A DNA stretch of 64,000 nucleotides from 1162T-S-0a-05 sp050299435 (GCA_050299435.1 JBNKVX010000006.1:15005-79004); one strand, 5' to 3'; positions 25,457-35,366 are shown, counted from the stretch's first letter. The notes: generated by a model from the sequence alone, not told the origin. A program made the numbers and translations.

Positions 25457-26875
25457 ATGGGTAAACGATTAAACAACAATTTTCAGTTTTTGGATGTTAG
25501 CCGACAAGATCCTGATAAAAAGGACATGCAAACACGCACGCATCAATTCGTTGAAATTTATCAGCCCTATTCGGATGAGCAGGTTCAAGGTCAAAGCCAT
25601 CGCTGTCTTGAATGCGGCAATCCCTACTGTGAATGGAAATGTCCAGTTCATAATTTTATTCCGAACTGGTTAAAACTGATTAGTGAAGGCAATGTTATTG
25701 AAGCAGTTGAGCTGAGTCATGAAACGAATTCATTGCCTGAAGTGTGTGGCCGAGTGTGTCCGCAGGATCGTTTGTGTGAGGGAGCTTGCACTTTAAATGA
25801 TGGTTTTGGTGCAGTCACAATAGGAAATGCAGAAAAGTATATCACCGATACTGCGTTCGCCTTGGGCTGGAAGCCCGATATGTCTAAGGTGGTCGCAACG
25901 GACAAAAAGGTTGCCGTTATTGGTGCTGGGCCCGCAGGTTTGGGATGTGCTGATGTGTTGGTAAGAAATGGCGTTAAGCCAGTGGTTTTCGACCGTTACC
26001 CTGAAATTGGCGGACTGTTAACATTTGGAATTCCTGAATTTAAATTAGAAAAGTCTGTGATGGTAAAACGTCGCGAAATATTTACAGAGATGGGTGTTGA
26101 ATTTCGCTTAAACACAGAAATCGGTAAAGACATCAGCATGGAAGCATTGCTGGAAGAATACGATGCGGTGTTTATGGGAATGGGAACTTACACTTATATG
26201 AAAGGTGGGTTTCCTGGAGAAGATTTACCTGGTGTTTACGATGCACTTCCATTTTTAGTTGCAAATGTAAATCGCAACCTGGGTTTTGAAAAAAATGCCT
26301 CAGATTTCATCAGTGTAAAGGATAAACGTGTTGTGATATTGGGCGGTGGAGATACCGCGATGGATTGCAATCGAACTTCAGTTCGACAGGGTGCGAGTAG
26401 TGTGGTTTGCGCTTACAGGCGTGATGAAGAAAATATGCCGGGCTCACGTCGCGAGGTGCAAAATGCAAAAGAGGAAGGCGTACAATTTTTGTTTAACCGA
26501 CAACCTATTGAGATCGTCGGAAACGGAAAAGTAGAAGGTGTAAAAGTAGTCACCACTGAACTGGGTGAGGCAGATGAAAACGGTCGCCGAAGACCCATTG
26601 CTGTTGAAGGAAGTGAAGAGGTGTTACCTGCCGATCTTGTGTTGATCGCCTTTGGCTTTAAACCAAATCCGGCACCCTGGTTAGAAAACCATGGCATAAA
26701 GGTAAATAACTGGGGTGGGATAGAAGCGCCGGAGCAGCAAGAGTTTAAATTTCAAACTTCAAATCCAAAAGTGTTTGCTGGTGGTGATATGGTTCGCGGT
26801 TCAGATTTAGTTGTGACCGCAATCTGGGAAGGGCGTGAAGCTGCTCAGGGCATATTGGACTATCTGGACGTTTAA
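25457..26875 (+). CDS. gltD: Glutamate synthase small subunit GltD
   Basis: GltD supplies electrons from NADPH to GltB through FAD and Fe-S clusters. The start at ATG 25457 (MGKRLNNNFQFLDVSRQDP) is preceded by GAGG and fits the family; an upstream in-frame ATG lies inside gltB. The 472-residue protein has N-terminal cluster cysteines (CLECGNPYCEWKCPVHNFIPNW ... CGRVCPQDRLCEGAC), the FAD motif VIGAGPAGLGCADVL and the NADPH motif ILGGGDTAMDC. Confidence 0.97.
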   Translation: MGKRLNNNFQFLDVSRQDPDKKDMQTRTHQFVEIYQPYSDEQVQGQSHRCLECGNPYCEWKCPVHNFIPNWLKLISEGNVIEAVELSHETNSLPEVCGRVCPQDRLCEGACTLNDGFGAVTIGNAEKYITDTAFALGWKPDMSKVVATDKKVAVIGAGPAGLGCADVLVRNGVKPVVFDRYPEIGGLLTFGIPEFKLEKSVMVKRREIFTEMGVEFRLNTEIGKDISMEALLEEYDAVFMGMGTYTYMKGGFPGEDLPGVYDALPFLVANVNRNLGFEKNASDFISVKDKRVVILGGGDTAMDCNRTSVRQGASSVVCAYRRDEENMPGSRREVQNAKEEGVQFLFNRQPIEIVGNGKVEGVKVVTTELGEADENGRRRPIAVEGSEEVLPADLVLIAFGFKPNPAPWLENHGIKVNNWGGIEAPEQQEFKFQTSNPKVFAGGDMVRGSDLVVTAIWEGREAAQGILDYLDV

Positions 26876-26898
26876 TCAGAAACAAGCGAAAAAAATAA

Positions 26899-27963
26899 AT
26901 GGCTGAATTAAAAAATGATCGCTTCTTGCGGGCCTTGGCTCGTCAACCGGTAGACCTCACACCTGTCTGGATGATGAGACAAGCGGGGCGTTACTTGCCA
27001 GAATATCGTGCAACACGAACTAAAGCGGGTGACTTTATGGGTTTATGCACAAATCCTGAGTTAGCCTGCGAAGTGACCCTGCAACCACTGGAACGTTATG
27101 CTCTGGATGCGGCGATATTGTTTTCCGATATTTTAACCATTCCCGATGCTATGGGTTTGGGTTTGTATTTTGAGACCGGGGAAGGCCCAAAGTTTAAGAA
27201 GCCACTGCAAGGGGCCAAAGACATTGAAGCACTTAAAGTTGTGGATACCGAGAAGCAGCTGCCCTATGTGTTGGATGCCGTGAAGCTAATTCGCAAAGAG
27301 CTGAATGGTCGAGTACCTCTGATTGGCTTTTCCGGCAGCCCCTGGACCTTGGCAACCTACATGATAGAGGGCGGATCCAGTCGCGACTTCCGCAAGACCA
27401 AAGCGCTCATCTACAATGAACCAGAATTGGCTCTGCATTTGCTGAACATCTTGGCAGATTCCGTTACAAATTACCTCAATGCGCAGATTCAGGCTGGCGC
27501 CCAAGCTGTTCAAATTTTTGATTCGTGGGGCGGCGCACTTGCACATAATGCTTATTCCCGGTTTTCGCTAGAGCCAATGAAGCGAATTGTGTCGAATTTA
27601 GTCCGGGAGCATGAAGGCCGGCAAGTTCCGGTAATCCTGTTTACCAAGGGTGGTGGCTTGTGGTTGGAAGCAATGGCAGGTTCGGGTGCCGATGCTTTGG
27701 GATTGGATTGGACGGTGGATATTGGATCAGCGCGCGCGCGCGTGGGTGGCAAAGTTGCGTTACAGGGTAATATGGATCCAGCAATTTTGTACGCCACTCC
27801 TGACAGAATACGTGAAGAAGTCGCGGCCATTCTGGAATCTTACGGCTCAGGTGAAGGGCACATATTCAATCTTGGGCATGGGATTACACCCGAGGTAGAC
27901 CCTGCCAATGCCGGCGCATTTATTGAAGCGGTTCACGAACTATCTGAGAAATATCACACATAG
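26899..27963 (+). CDS. hemE: Uroporphyrinogen decarboxylase HemE
   Basis: HemE decarboxylates uroporphyrinogen III to coproporphyrinogen III in haem synthesis. The 354-residue protein has the substrate-binding N-terminal signature PVWMMRQAGRYLPEYRATR, the central GFSGSPWTLATYMIEGGSS, and the C-terminal LGHGITPEVDP. Length and motifs are standard. It follows gltD by 23 nt, as in Pseudomonas. Confidence 0.98.
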   Translation: MAELKNDRFLRALARQPVDLTPVWMMRQAGRYLPEYRATRTKAGDFMGLCTNPELACEVTLQPLERYALDAAILFSDILTIPDAMGLGLYFETGEGPKFKKPLQGAKDIEALKVVDTEKQLPYVLDAVKLIRKELNGRVPLIGFSGSPWTLATYMIEGGSSRDFRKTKALIYNEPELALHLLNILADSVTNYLNAQIQAGAQAVQIFDSWGGALAHNAYSRFSLEPMKRIVSNLVREHEGRQVPVILFTKGGGLWLEAMAGSGADALGLDWTVDIGSARARVGGKVALQGNMDPAILYATPDRIREEVAAILESYGSGEGHIFNLGHGITPEVDPANAGAFIEAVHELSEKYHT

Positions 27964-27996
27964 TCACATTAAGTCGTTCAAAATGTGTCCGACTAT
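27961..27996 (+). other. Hairpin starting at the hemE stop codon
   Basis: TAGTC-ACATT pairs with AATGT and GACTA across a 4-nt bulge, enclosing a loop of about 11 nt. There is no T-run, so it is at best a mRNA 3'-end or Rho-assisted structure. Confidence 0.3.
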
Positions 27997-28144
27997 CAAA
28001 ATTTAATCCCTTTTATCCCCAAAAGCATCGCGCTGGGCGGGCAATGGCTTATAATTTGTGGGCTGGGGGTTGACATGGAACGCTTGGGCTGAAGTGAACA
28101 AGACCTGCCGTCGATGAGCCAGTTGAATTAATAAGTTAAGTTAA

Positions 28145-29551
28145 GTGAAGTTGAGGACGTTACCTTTGGGAATAAAACAGGTAAGAGTTAATGTTAATGA
28201 ATTGACTGTTGGGATGTTTGTCTCCGGCCTGGATCGGCCGTGGACGCAAACACCATTTCCTCTCCAGGGCTTCTATATTCGTGATATTGATGAAATCAAG
28301 GAGCTCAAGGTTCATTGTAATTTTGTTTATATTGATGTCGCCAAGGGATCCGCCCCCGTCAAGACCAACCTTCGAAAACTCACTTCAGGCGGTACCAAAG
28401 AAAACCGGAGACTAGCGCGCGCAGCCGCCAAAGCGCCAGTTGTTGATGTCGCACCACTAAAAATACGCCGTGACGTATATCGGGAAGTGGCGCCAATTGA
28501 AAATGAGATAGGCCGTGCCCGTGAACTGCATTTGCAGGTTTATCAAGCGGTAACCGATGTGATGGAGCAAGTGGATGCAAATCATCACAATATTCCTGTT
28601 CAGGAAACCAAGCGTGTTGCCAGTCACATGGTGGATAGCGTCATTCGCAGCCCGGATGCCTTTACCTGGTTAAGCCGGGTGAGAGAAAAAGATCAGTACA
28701 CTTACAGCCACGCTGTGAGGTCTGCAGTATGGGCAATATTATTTGGTCGACATATTGGATTACCTAAAGCGGAATTGGATGTGCTGGCAATGGGTGTTTT
28801 GTTAAAAGATATTGGTAAAACACGCCTGCCAAAACATTTATTGGAAACAAAAGAAAAAAATAAAACGGAAAAGGAAGCCTACGAAAAATTCGTAGACTAC
28901 GGGGTTGATATTCTTCGCAAATTGCCAGATGTAAAACCTCGTGTAACATCAGTCGTTAAAACGCACTGTGAACGTGTTAACGGTAGTGGATTTCCTCAGC
29001 ATCTGCGTGGAGACAAAATACCCCTACTCGGAAAAATTGCAGGTATCGTGACGTTTTACGATGAAACGATTAATCCACGTGGGCGCACACAACCCCTTTC
29101 ACCTTCAAAAGCTGTTGCAAAACTTTATGAACTGAGAGAAATTGAATTTCAGGAAGAGTTGGTTGTTGAATTTATTCGTGCAATTGGTCTTTATCCCACT
29201 GGGACATTAGTTGAGTTGTCTACGGGTGAGGTGGGCGTTGTTGTTGAACAGAATTTTGATCGACGACTTAAACCCAAAGTGATGGTTGTTGTTGATGCCT
29301 ACAAAGAACACTTGTACGAACCTTTCTTGCTTGACCTCGCTGCTGATGAAAAAGAAAAGCAAGCGAAGCTGGATTCTGGAAAATTTTCAATTGGCGAAAT
29401 TGAGCGTATTGAAATCGTACAAGATCTTGAGCCGGGTGCGTATGATATTGATATAGTGTCAATCAGAGATTCTTATATTAATAAGAAAAGCAGTAAAGGT
29501 TTGTTGTCGTTATTTAAACGCAAAGGGCTTAAGCTGCCCGGATTTTCCTGA
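28145..29551 (+). CDS. DUF3391 + degenerate HD-GYP domain protein (cyclic-di-GMP phosphodiesterase family)
   Basis: The N-terminal DUF3391 (about residues 10-110; VNELTVGMFVSGLDRPW, PLQGFYI) and HD-GYP domain (about 165-340) mark a cyclic-di-GMP phosphodiesterase-type protein. The catalytic residues are altered: the HDxGK motif reads KDIGK, the HHE motif reads HCE and GYP reads GFP. The remaining His/Asp ligands (YSHAVR, TFYDE) are present. Activity is therefore doubtful; it may bind nucleotide or partners instead. Start is GTG 28145 or TTG 28166; GAGGA at 28153-28157 favours the TTG. It sits alone between hemE and convergent psd. Confidence 0.88.
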   Translation: MKLRTLPLGIKQVRVNVNELTVGMFVSGLDRPWTQTPFPLQGFYIRDIDEIKELKVHCNFVYIDVAKGSAPVKTNLRKLTSGGTKENRRLARAAAKAPVVDVAPLKIRRDVYREVAPIENEIGRARELHLQVYQAVTDVMEQVDANHHNIPVQETKRVASHMVDSVIRSPDAFTWLSRVREKDQYTYSHAVRSAVWAILFGRHIGLPKAELDVLAMGVLLKDIGKTRLPKHLLETKEKNKTEKEAYEKFVDYGVDILRKLPDVKPRVTSVVKTHCERVNGSGFPQHLRGDKIPLLGKIAGIVTFYDETINPRGRTQPLSPSKAVAKLYELREIEFQEELVVEFIRAIGLYPTGTLVELSTGEVGVVVEQNFDRRLKPKVMVVVDAYKEHLYEPFLLDLAADEKEKQAKLDSGKFSIGEIERIEIVQDLEPGAYDIDIVSIRDSYINKKSSKGLLSLFKRKGLKLPGFS

Positions 29552-29578
29552 TTGCGGTGCAATTTGCACGCGTTCAGT

Positions 29579-30424
29579 TTAGATCCAGCTTCCTATAGAT
29601 TCTCCCATTCTTACTGAAGAGCCCGGCATTAGCTTGTTGTTCCAGTTTATTTTTCCTGACGGGAACAAAAGAATTGCAGTGGAACCGAGTCTAAAACGAC
29701 CTAACTCTTCACCTTTTTTAAACTGAAATTCCTTGCTGTTGTAGGTTTGAGTTTGTACTTTGCGAGTGCCTGGTGTTAAAAGGCCCGCCCAGCTTGTTTC
29801 AATTGAGGCGACAATCATGGCGCCGACCATGATGACGGCCATTGGGCCGTGATTTGTTTCAAATATTTTCACCAACCTCTCATTGCGAGCAAATAATCCA
29901 GGGATATGATTCGCAGTTGTATTATTAACCGAGAAAAGTTTTCCTGGAATATGTAGGGTTTCTTTTAATGTTGCGTCGCTCGGACAATGGACTCGATGAT
30001 AATCTTTAGGTGCAAGATAGATAGTTGCAAAACTTCCGTTTTGAAATGTTTCTGTAAATTTATCGGAACCCAGTAAGGCATCCAGTGAAAAATTATGGCC
30101 TTTCGCCTGGAATATTTTGTCACTATCTATTTTTCCAATTTGACTGATCGCACCATCGGCGGGGCAGGCTATATGGGTTTCTTCTTGGCAAATAATACGC
30201 GCACCTGGTTTCAGTGCACGCGTAAAAAAGGTGTTAAAGTTTTTGTAGTCTTCTGCTCGATTCTTTTCGGCTTCCTCTAAATTTACGTCATAGTATTTGG
30301 CAAAGCGGCGAATAAAAAAATTCTTCCACCAGGAAATTTCTGATTCTGCCAGAAAGCCTGCTAAACGAGAAATGAGATGTTGAGGAGCGACTTTTTGGAG
30401 AAAAATAAAAAGTGCTTCGGTCAA
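29579..30424 (-). CDS. psd: Phosphatidylserine decarboxylase proenzyme Psd
   Basis: Psd makes phosphatidylethanolamine at the inner membrane and self-cleaves to form a pyruvoyl cofactor. The 281-residue protein has the cleavage motif LGST near the C-terminus (GRFRLGSTAILLF), with Ser as the pyruvoyl source, and the conserved HIACPADGAISQIG and DYHRVHCPSDA motifs. The start overlaps the stop of the sulfurtransferase gene by 4 nt, suggesting an operon. Confidence 0.97.
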   Translation of the reverse strand: MTEALFIFLQKVAPQHLISRLAGFLAESEISWWKNFFIRRFAKYYDVNLEEAEKNRAEDYKNFNTFFTRALKPGARIICQEETHIACPADGAISQIGKIDSDKIFQAKGHNFSLDALLGSDKFTETFQNGSFATIYLAPKDYHRVHCPSDATLKETLHIPGKLFSVNNTTANHIPGLFARNERLVKIFETNHGPMAVIMVGAMIVASIETSWAGLLTPGTRKVQTQTYNSKEFQFKKGEELGRFRLGSTAILLFPSGKINWNNKLMPGSSVRMGESIGSWI

Positions 30425-31227
30425 GAGGAGCTATCCTCCACCGGGGTTGCGGGGAGATTTCCCCATTCCGCCCACGATCCTGGATAAGCACGAATATTGA
30501 ATCCGAGAATTTTACCTAACATGTAAGTAAAACCTGATCGATGATGTGTTTGACAATGAGTAATAATGTTTTGTCCTCGGCGAATTCCTAGCATACCTAA
30601 ACGCGCTTCTGCATCTTCCCGTATACGATAGTTTTTATCGGGATCCATCAAGCTTGTCCATTCACAATTGATCGCACCGGGTATATGCCCTCCACGCGCT
30701 GCCAGTATTTTTTCACCGCGATATTCTTCAGGGCTGCGTGCATCCCAAATGGTTACATTTTCGTGTTCCAACAAATTCAACAGTTCCTGAACATCAACTT
30801 GTGCGTCGCCATCAATTTTGATTTTAGGCGAAGTCGGTTCCACACTATTTTCGTCTGTTTCAACTTCCATACCCGCAGCTCGCCAAGCGAGGATTCCGCC
30901 GTTTATGTAGCTGTAATTTTTGTGCCCAATTACGTCCAAAGTCCAAATAAAACGACCCGCCCAACCGCCACCTTCATCGTCATAAACAAAGAAATGTGTG
31001 TCTTGGTTCATTCCGAGATAACCGAATATGCGTTCAAGGTGTGTAATGTCAGGCAATAAGCCAGGAACAGGGGGGCGACTGAGCGTTAAGGTTTGGGCAG
31101 GTAAATGAATGGCACCGGGAATATGTCCATACATATAGGATTGTTCAGAGCACAAGTCAACAATGCGTGCATTCTCGTCCGCATAATTGGCTAACTCTTC
31201 TGGCTCAATCAGTATTGGGATGCTCAT
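30421..31227 (-). CDS. rhdA: Tandem-rhodanese sulfurtransferase, RhdA type
   Basis: Two rhodanese domains: an inactive N-terminal copy (about residues 5-130) and a catalytic C-terminal copy (about 150-265) with the active-site loop HCQTHHRSG. This CQTHHR loop is the one found in RhdA of Azotobacter and Pseudomonas, unlike the CGSGVTA of SseA. The enzyme transfers sulfane sulfur from thiosulfate or another donor. Start chosen at ATG 31227 (MSIPILIEPEELANYADE); a longer frame from 31281 would overlap rsgA. It is followed by psd with a 4-nt overlap. Confidence 0.93.
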   Translation of the reverse strand: MSIPILIEPEELANYADENARIVDLCSEQSYMYGHIPGAIHLPAQTLTLSRPPVPGLLPDITHLERIFGYLGMNQDTHFFVYDDEGGGWAGRFIWTLDVIGHKNYSYINGGILAWRAAGMEVETDENSVEPTSPKIKIDGDAQVDVQELLNLLEHENVTIWDARSPEEYRGEKILAARGGHIPGAINCEWTSLMDPDKNYRIREDAEARLGMLGIRRGQNIITHCQTHHRSGFTYMLGKILGFNIRAYPGSWAEWGNLPATPVEDSSS

Positions 31228-31246
31228 TGTGTCACTACTTTTTTCA

Positions 31247-32251
31247 CTACCGTGATTTACCCTTTTTAATATCCACTTCATTGAGGGTATTTATTATGCG
31301 TTTATAACTGTCCATACGCCATTTGTACAGCAAACCCGTATTCAAAGCCTCTTTAACACCGCAATTTGGTTCACTATCGTGTTGGCAATTGCGAAATTTA
31401 CAATTTAGTGCGTGCTCTCTTATATCGATGAAGCCGTGTAGTACGTCGTCTGCGTCAAAATGCCAAAGGCCAAACTCTCTAATACCTGGCGAATCTATGC
31501 AAACACCACCAGACGAAAAGTGGTAAAGCTGTGAATGAGTGGTTGTGTGTTTGCCCTTGGCCATCACTTCAGATAATTCACCTATGCGCACATTTTCATG
31601 GGGAAGCAATTTTTTGATGACAGATGATTTTCCGACACCTGATTGACCAACAAAAATAGAAGTCTGGTCGTTTAAATAATCTTCCAGGATGTTTAAACCA
31701 GTGCCAGTGTGCGCTGATACTTCCAAAACCCTATATCCAATGTGTTTATACGCTTGAATTAAATTGCTGAGTTCTTCAAATGCTTGATTCTTGATAAGAT
31801 CGGATTTATTTAGAAGTAAAACGATATCGACATTGAGATTTTCTGCAGCGACAAGATAACGATCGATTAAACCGTGGTGTGCTTCAGGTTCAGGTGCAAA
31901 TACAATAACAATTTGACTGATATTGGCGGCAACTGGTCGAAGGTGTCCAAAACTGTCTGGGCGTTGTAACACGTTTTCGCGCGCCTCGAAAGAAACAACG
32001 ACGCCTTTCTCTCCTTCTTCAAGCCAAATAACTCGATCACCACTAACGACGTTTTCCAGGTTCGCACGCAAATGACAAGAAACTGTCTTGCGTAACCCTG
32101 ATTCCTCGTATTCGACATCAACAAAACTGCCATGATGACTGATGATAATGCCGTGGCGTTCGTTTTTGTTGTCATCAGCAAAATCAATAATTTCCTGCTG
32201 ATTCTTTTTAATTCGCTCACTCTGTTGTTTGCTGAGTTTTCGTTTCGACAT
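31247..32251 (-). CDS. rsgA: Small ribosomal subunit biogenesis GTPase RsgA
   Basis: RsgA is a circularly permuted GTPase acting in late 30S maturation. The 334-residue protein has an N-terminal OB fold (about 35-95), G motifs in permuted order (LLNKSDL G4, then GQSGVGKSSVIKKL G1, DSPGIREFG G3) and the zinc-binding knuckle CKFRNCQHDSEPNCGV. Residues KHTTTHSQLYHF form the switch I region. Divergent from orn, as in Pseudomonas. motAB, which follow rsgA there, are absent here. Confidence 0.97.
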   Translation of the reverse strand: MSKRKLSKQQSERIKKNQQEIIDFADDNKNERHGIIISHHGSFVDVEYEESGLRKTVSCHLRANLENVVSGDRVIWLEEGEKGVVVSFEARENVLQRPDSFGHLRPVAANISQIVIVFAPEPEAHHGLIDRYLVAAENLNVDIVLLLNKSDLIKNQAFEELSNLIQAYKHIGYRVLEVSAHTGTGLNILEDYLNDQTSIFVGQSGVGKSSVIKKLLPHENVRIGELSEVMAKGKHTTTHSQLYHFSSGGVCIDSPGIREFGLWHFDADDVLHGFIDIREHALNCKFRNCQHDSEPNCGVKEALNTGLLYKWRMDSYKRIINTLNEVDIKKGKSR

Positions 32252-32408
32252 TTGGTTTTAAGTTCTGGTTAACTTTTTGCATTTGCAATAGTCTGTTTCC
32301 GTTGTAAAAATTAAAGAAACTGTCCTACACGTACAAATTTCATTGATTCAATAGGCACACTAGCGTTGAACTGCTAGAATCTGGCGGATCATTGTAAAGG
32401 AAATGTGC

Positions 32409-32957
32409 ATGACTTACAGCGACCAAAATTTGATTTGGATTGATTTGGAAATGACCGGGTTAGTGCCCGAAACTGATCGGATAATAGAAATCGCAACTGT
32501 TGTCACAGATAGCGAGCTTAATATTCTTTCCGAAGGGCCGGTTTTGGCCGTTCATCAAAGTGATAATTTATTGGATGGAATGGATGAGTGGTGTACGAGG
32601 CAACACGGACAATCCGGACTTACCGAAAGGGTTCGCCAAAGTCGGGTCACTGAATTAGATGCGGAGAATCAGACAATTGCATTTTTGCAAGCTTGGGTTG
32701 GAAAAGGAAAGTCTCCCATGTGTGGTAATTCTATTTGCCAGGATAGACGATTTCTCGCACGGTACATGCCCCAATTGGAAGGGTGGTTTCATTATCGAAA
32801 CCTGGATGTGAGTACCTTAAAGGAGCTTGCTGCAAGATGGAAGCCAGCCTTATATGAAGGATTCAAAAAGAAGGGTAGCCACCTTGCGCTCGATGATATT
32901 TTGGAATCAATTGAAGAACTCAAATACTATCGACAACATTTCATTAAACTGGACTAG
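32409..32957 (+). CDS. orn: Oligoribonuclease Orn
   Basis: Orn is the 3'-5' exonuclease that degrades diribonucleotides, including pGpG from cyclic-di-GMP turnover. The 182-residue protein has the DEDDh residues in WIDLEMTGL (Asp, Glu), the LDVSTLKELA region and SHLALDDILESI (His, Asp). AAAGGA at 32396-32401 fits ATG 32409; an ATG at 32403 is too close to it. Confidence 0.97.
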   Translation: MTYSDQNLIWIDLEMTGLVPETDRIIEIATVVTDSELNILSEGPVLAVHQSDNLLDGMDEWCTRQHGQSGLTERVRQSRVTELDAENQTIAFLQAWVGKGKSPMCGNSICQDRRFLARYMPQLEGWFHYRNLDVSTLKELAARWKPALYEGFKKKGSHLALDDILESIEELKYYRQHFIKLD

Positions 32958-32965
32958 TTACTTTA

Positions 32966-34168
32966 ATGCTAAATTTGAGGCGTTTCCCCGGGCGTCAATG
33001 GCCTCTCGTTCTTTTTGGATTTATTTCAGTATTTTGGGGTAATTTCGGTCAGTCATTTTTCGTTGGTGTCTACGGCGAAAGCTTTAAACAAAGTTTGAAT
33101 TTGAGCGCAGGAGAATACGGAGGTGTGTATTCTCTTGCGACCTTGCTCGCCGGGTTTATTTTTCTTTTTGCTGGAGTGTGGATAGATAAGATTCCACTTC
33201 GGCTTTTCGCATTAGCTTCCGCAATAGGACTTTGTGCTGCGTGTATTTGCCTGGCTTTGGTCTCTTCCTATTGGGTGTTATTCCTGGGTTTGTTTCTTGT
33301 TCGCCTCTTTGGTCAAAGTTTGCTGCCTCATACCGGAATGGTAACAATGGCTCGCAGCTTTGAGCGAGATCGCGGCAAGGCCTTGGGAATGGCAGCTTCG
33401 GCGGTGCCCTGTGGAGAGATAGTTCTTCCTTTGTTAGCAATTTTTCTTTTGACGCAAATTGGACACGCTTATTCCTGGTTTGCTTATGCGTTTCTGGTTT
33501 TTTGTATTTATATTCCTTTGGCTTCTTATCTGGTGCGAAAGGAATTCATTGTTCATATTGAGGAGCAGCCAGATGAAGCTGACGCTTTACGTGAAATAAG
33601 GGGTCGTTTTTCTTTACTTAAAGAACTGCAGTTTTGGTGTATTTTGCCTGCAGTCCTTTTTGGTCCTTTTGTGGTGACGGGCATTTTTATTCACCAGGAT
33701 TTTGTGCTCGGTGAAAAAGTCTGGTCAGGTCAGTTGTGGGCCAGTGCATTTGTGCTTTATGGTGTAGTGCATTGGTTGAGTTCGTTTTTAGTAGGAGAGC
33801 TAATAGATCGTTATTCTGCAAAAAAAGTATTACCTTGGTATAACGTGCCCATATTGCTTGCGCTCCTGTTTTTGTTGTTAGCCGACGGTTACTTATCAAT
33901 TATTTTATTTTTGGGTTTTCTGGGTGTGGCGATTGGATTTGGCGGGCCACTTGGATCAGCTTTATGGGCAGAACTCTATGGGAAAAAACATTTAGGAGGA
34001 ATTCGATCAATGGTTGCAGCTTTTGTTGTGGTTGCAACCGCCGTTTCTCCGATACTCTTTGGTTTGGCAATTGACAATCATTATTCGATTCTAACAATTG
34101 TAAGTACAGTTAGTGTGTTGGGCTTGATAGTGATTGGCTTGAGTAAATTGGCTTTCCATCAAGGCTGA
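32966..34168 (+). CDS. Major facilitator superfamily transporter
   Basis: A 400-residue integral membrane protein with about 12 hydrophobic spans in two halves, and the intracellular loop motif between spans 2 and 3 (FAGVWIDKIPLRLFA), which resembles the MFS loop GxLaDrxGrr. It begins 8 nt after orn with no clear ribosome-binding site, so it may be translationally coupled to orn. Its last 10 nt overlap the 3' end of convergent queG. Substrate cannot be inferred; there is no linked biosynthetic or resistance gene. Confidence 0.85.
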   Translation: MLNLRRFPGRQWPLVLFGFISVFWGNFGQSFFVGVYGESFKQSLNLSAGEYGGVYSLATLLAGFIFLFAGVWIDKIPLRLFALASAIGLCAACICLALVSSYWVLFLGLFLVRLFGQSLLPHTGMVTMARSFERDRGKALGMAASAVPCGEIVLPLLAIFLLTQIGHAYSWFAYAFLVFCIYIPLASYLVRKEFIVHIEEQPDEADALREIRGRFSLLKELQFWCILPAVLFGPFVVTGIFIHQDFVLGEKVWSGQLWASAFVLYGVVHWLSSFLVGELIDRYSAKKVLPWYNVPILLALLFLLLADGYLSIILFLGFLGVAIGFGGPLGSALWAELYGKKHLGGIRSMVAAFVVVATAVSPILFGLAIDNHYSILTIVSTVSVLGLIVIGLSKLAFHQG

Positions 34169-35277
34169 ATCTCAGGCTTAACTAACTTTCGCTTGCGAAT
34201 CTTTTTTTGTTTTTTTTGCTGTTTTAACGCCCATTCTATGTGTTCGCTAACGAGTGGGGACGTTGAAGGGTCAGCAAGTTTTTTTTCCAGAGCGGCAATG
34301 ATATTTGAATTATTTCCTGCGTTGCCTAGGCCTACCGCGATATTGCGTAACCAGGACTGGTAGCCAATGCGACGAATAGGTGAACCTGCAGTCTTTTCGA
34401 GAAAAGTTTTCTCATTCCAATTAAATAAATCAATAAGATCTTTTGAGTCGAGATTGTGGCGCGGATGAAAATCTTCTTCGCAGGTCGGTTTTGCATATTT
34501 ATTCCAGGGACAAATTAATTGGCAATCATCACAACCGTAAATGCGATTGCCCATGACTTCGCGAAATTCTTCAGGGATCGCGCCTTTATTTTCGATGGTT
34601 AAATAAGAAATACAGCGTGTCGCATCGAGTTCATACGGTTTGGGAAAAGCTTGGGTAGGGCAAACTTTAAGACACGCTTCGCAATCGCCACAGCTGTTGG
34701 GTGTTGGATGCTCGTTTATCTTGAATGGCAGGTTAGTAAAGAGTTCTCCCAGGAAAAACCAGCTGCCGTCTTGCTTGTCCAAAATTAAAGTGTGTTTGCC
34801 TGTCCAACCGAGGCCCGCCTTGTTGGCTAGCGGCCGTTCTAATATGGGGGCGCTATCGACAAAGGCGCGCTGGCTTACAGATATTTGATAATTGTTATCA
34901 CTTATCCAGGTTTCAATTTTTTCGGCAATATTTGCCAGTCGCTTACGAATTAGTTTGTGGTAATCGCGTCCGAGTGCATAACGAGAAATATAGGCTTTTT
35001 CCGGAGTCTTTAAAATGTTAATTTCATCGGTATTGCTCGGTAGGTAGTTCATTCGAAAACTGAGCACGCGAATTGTGTTTGCGTGAAGTTGATCCGGGTG
35101 AAGTCTTTTTTCGAAGTTGCGCTCCAGCCAATCCATGGAGCCGTGGTATTTCTTTTCGAGCCAAGTCCGCAGTTTGGGCGCTTCGACACTCAAATCAGTA
35201 TTGCTGATTCCAACTTTTTGAAATCCGGCTTCCTCTGACCATTGTCTGATGAGTTGTTCAAGCGTATCGAGATTCAT
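34159..35277 (-). CDS. queG: Epoxyqueuosine reductase QueG
   Basis: QueG reduces epoxyqueuosine to queuosine in tRNA, using cobalamin and two 4Fe-4S clusters. The 372-residue protein has the N-terminal QueG domain with the YGRDYHKLIRKRL segment, cluster motif 1 CGDCEACLKVCPTQAF, and cluster motif 2 CDDCQLICPWNKYA. A HEAT-like C-terminal repeat and a basic tail (KQQKKQKKIRKRK) follow. Divergent from nnr. Confidence 0.97.
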   Translation of the reverse strand: MNLDTLEQLIRQWSEEAGFQKVGISNTDLSVEAPKLRTWLEKKYHGSMDWLERNFEKRLHPDQLHANTIRVLSFRMNYLPSNTDEINILKTPEKAYISRYALGRDYHKLIRKRLANIAEKIETWISDNNYQISVSQRAFVDSAPILERPLANKAGLGWTGKHTLILDKQDGSWFFLGELFTNLPFKINEHPTPNSCGDCEACLKVCPTQAFPKPYELDATRCISYLTIENKGAIPEEFREVMGNRIYGCDDCQLICPWNKYAKPTCEEDFHPRHNLDSKDLIDLFNWNEKTFLEKTAGSPIRRIGYQSWLRNIAVGLGNAGNNSNIIAALEKKLADPSTSPLVSEHIEWALKQQKKQKKIRKRKLVKPEIQP

Positions 35278-35366
35278 AGCTGCTATTTTGGGTGATCCAT
35301 TCGAAGTGAATTTCTACCAGCTGCGCAATTTAATCAGCTTTGGCTAAGGATGATTGATTGACCTGC

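Noticed and set aside
28050..28055. TATAAT as a promoter for the HD-GYP gene
   Set aside because: No acceptable -35 at 16-18 nt; a TTGACA at 28071 has no matching -10.
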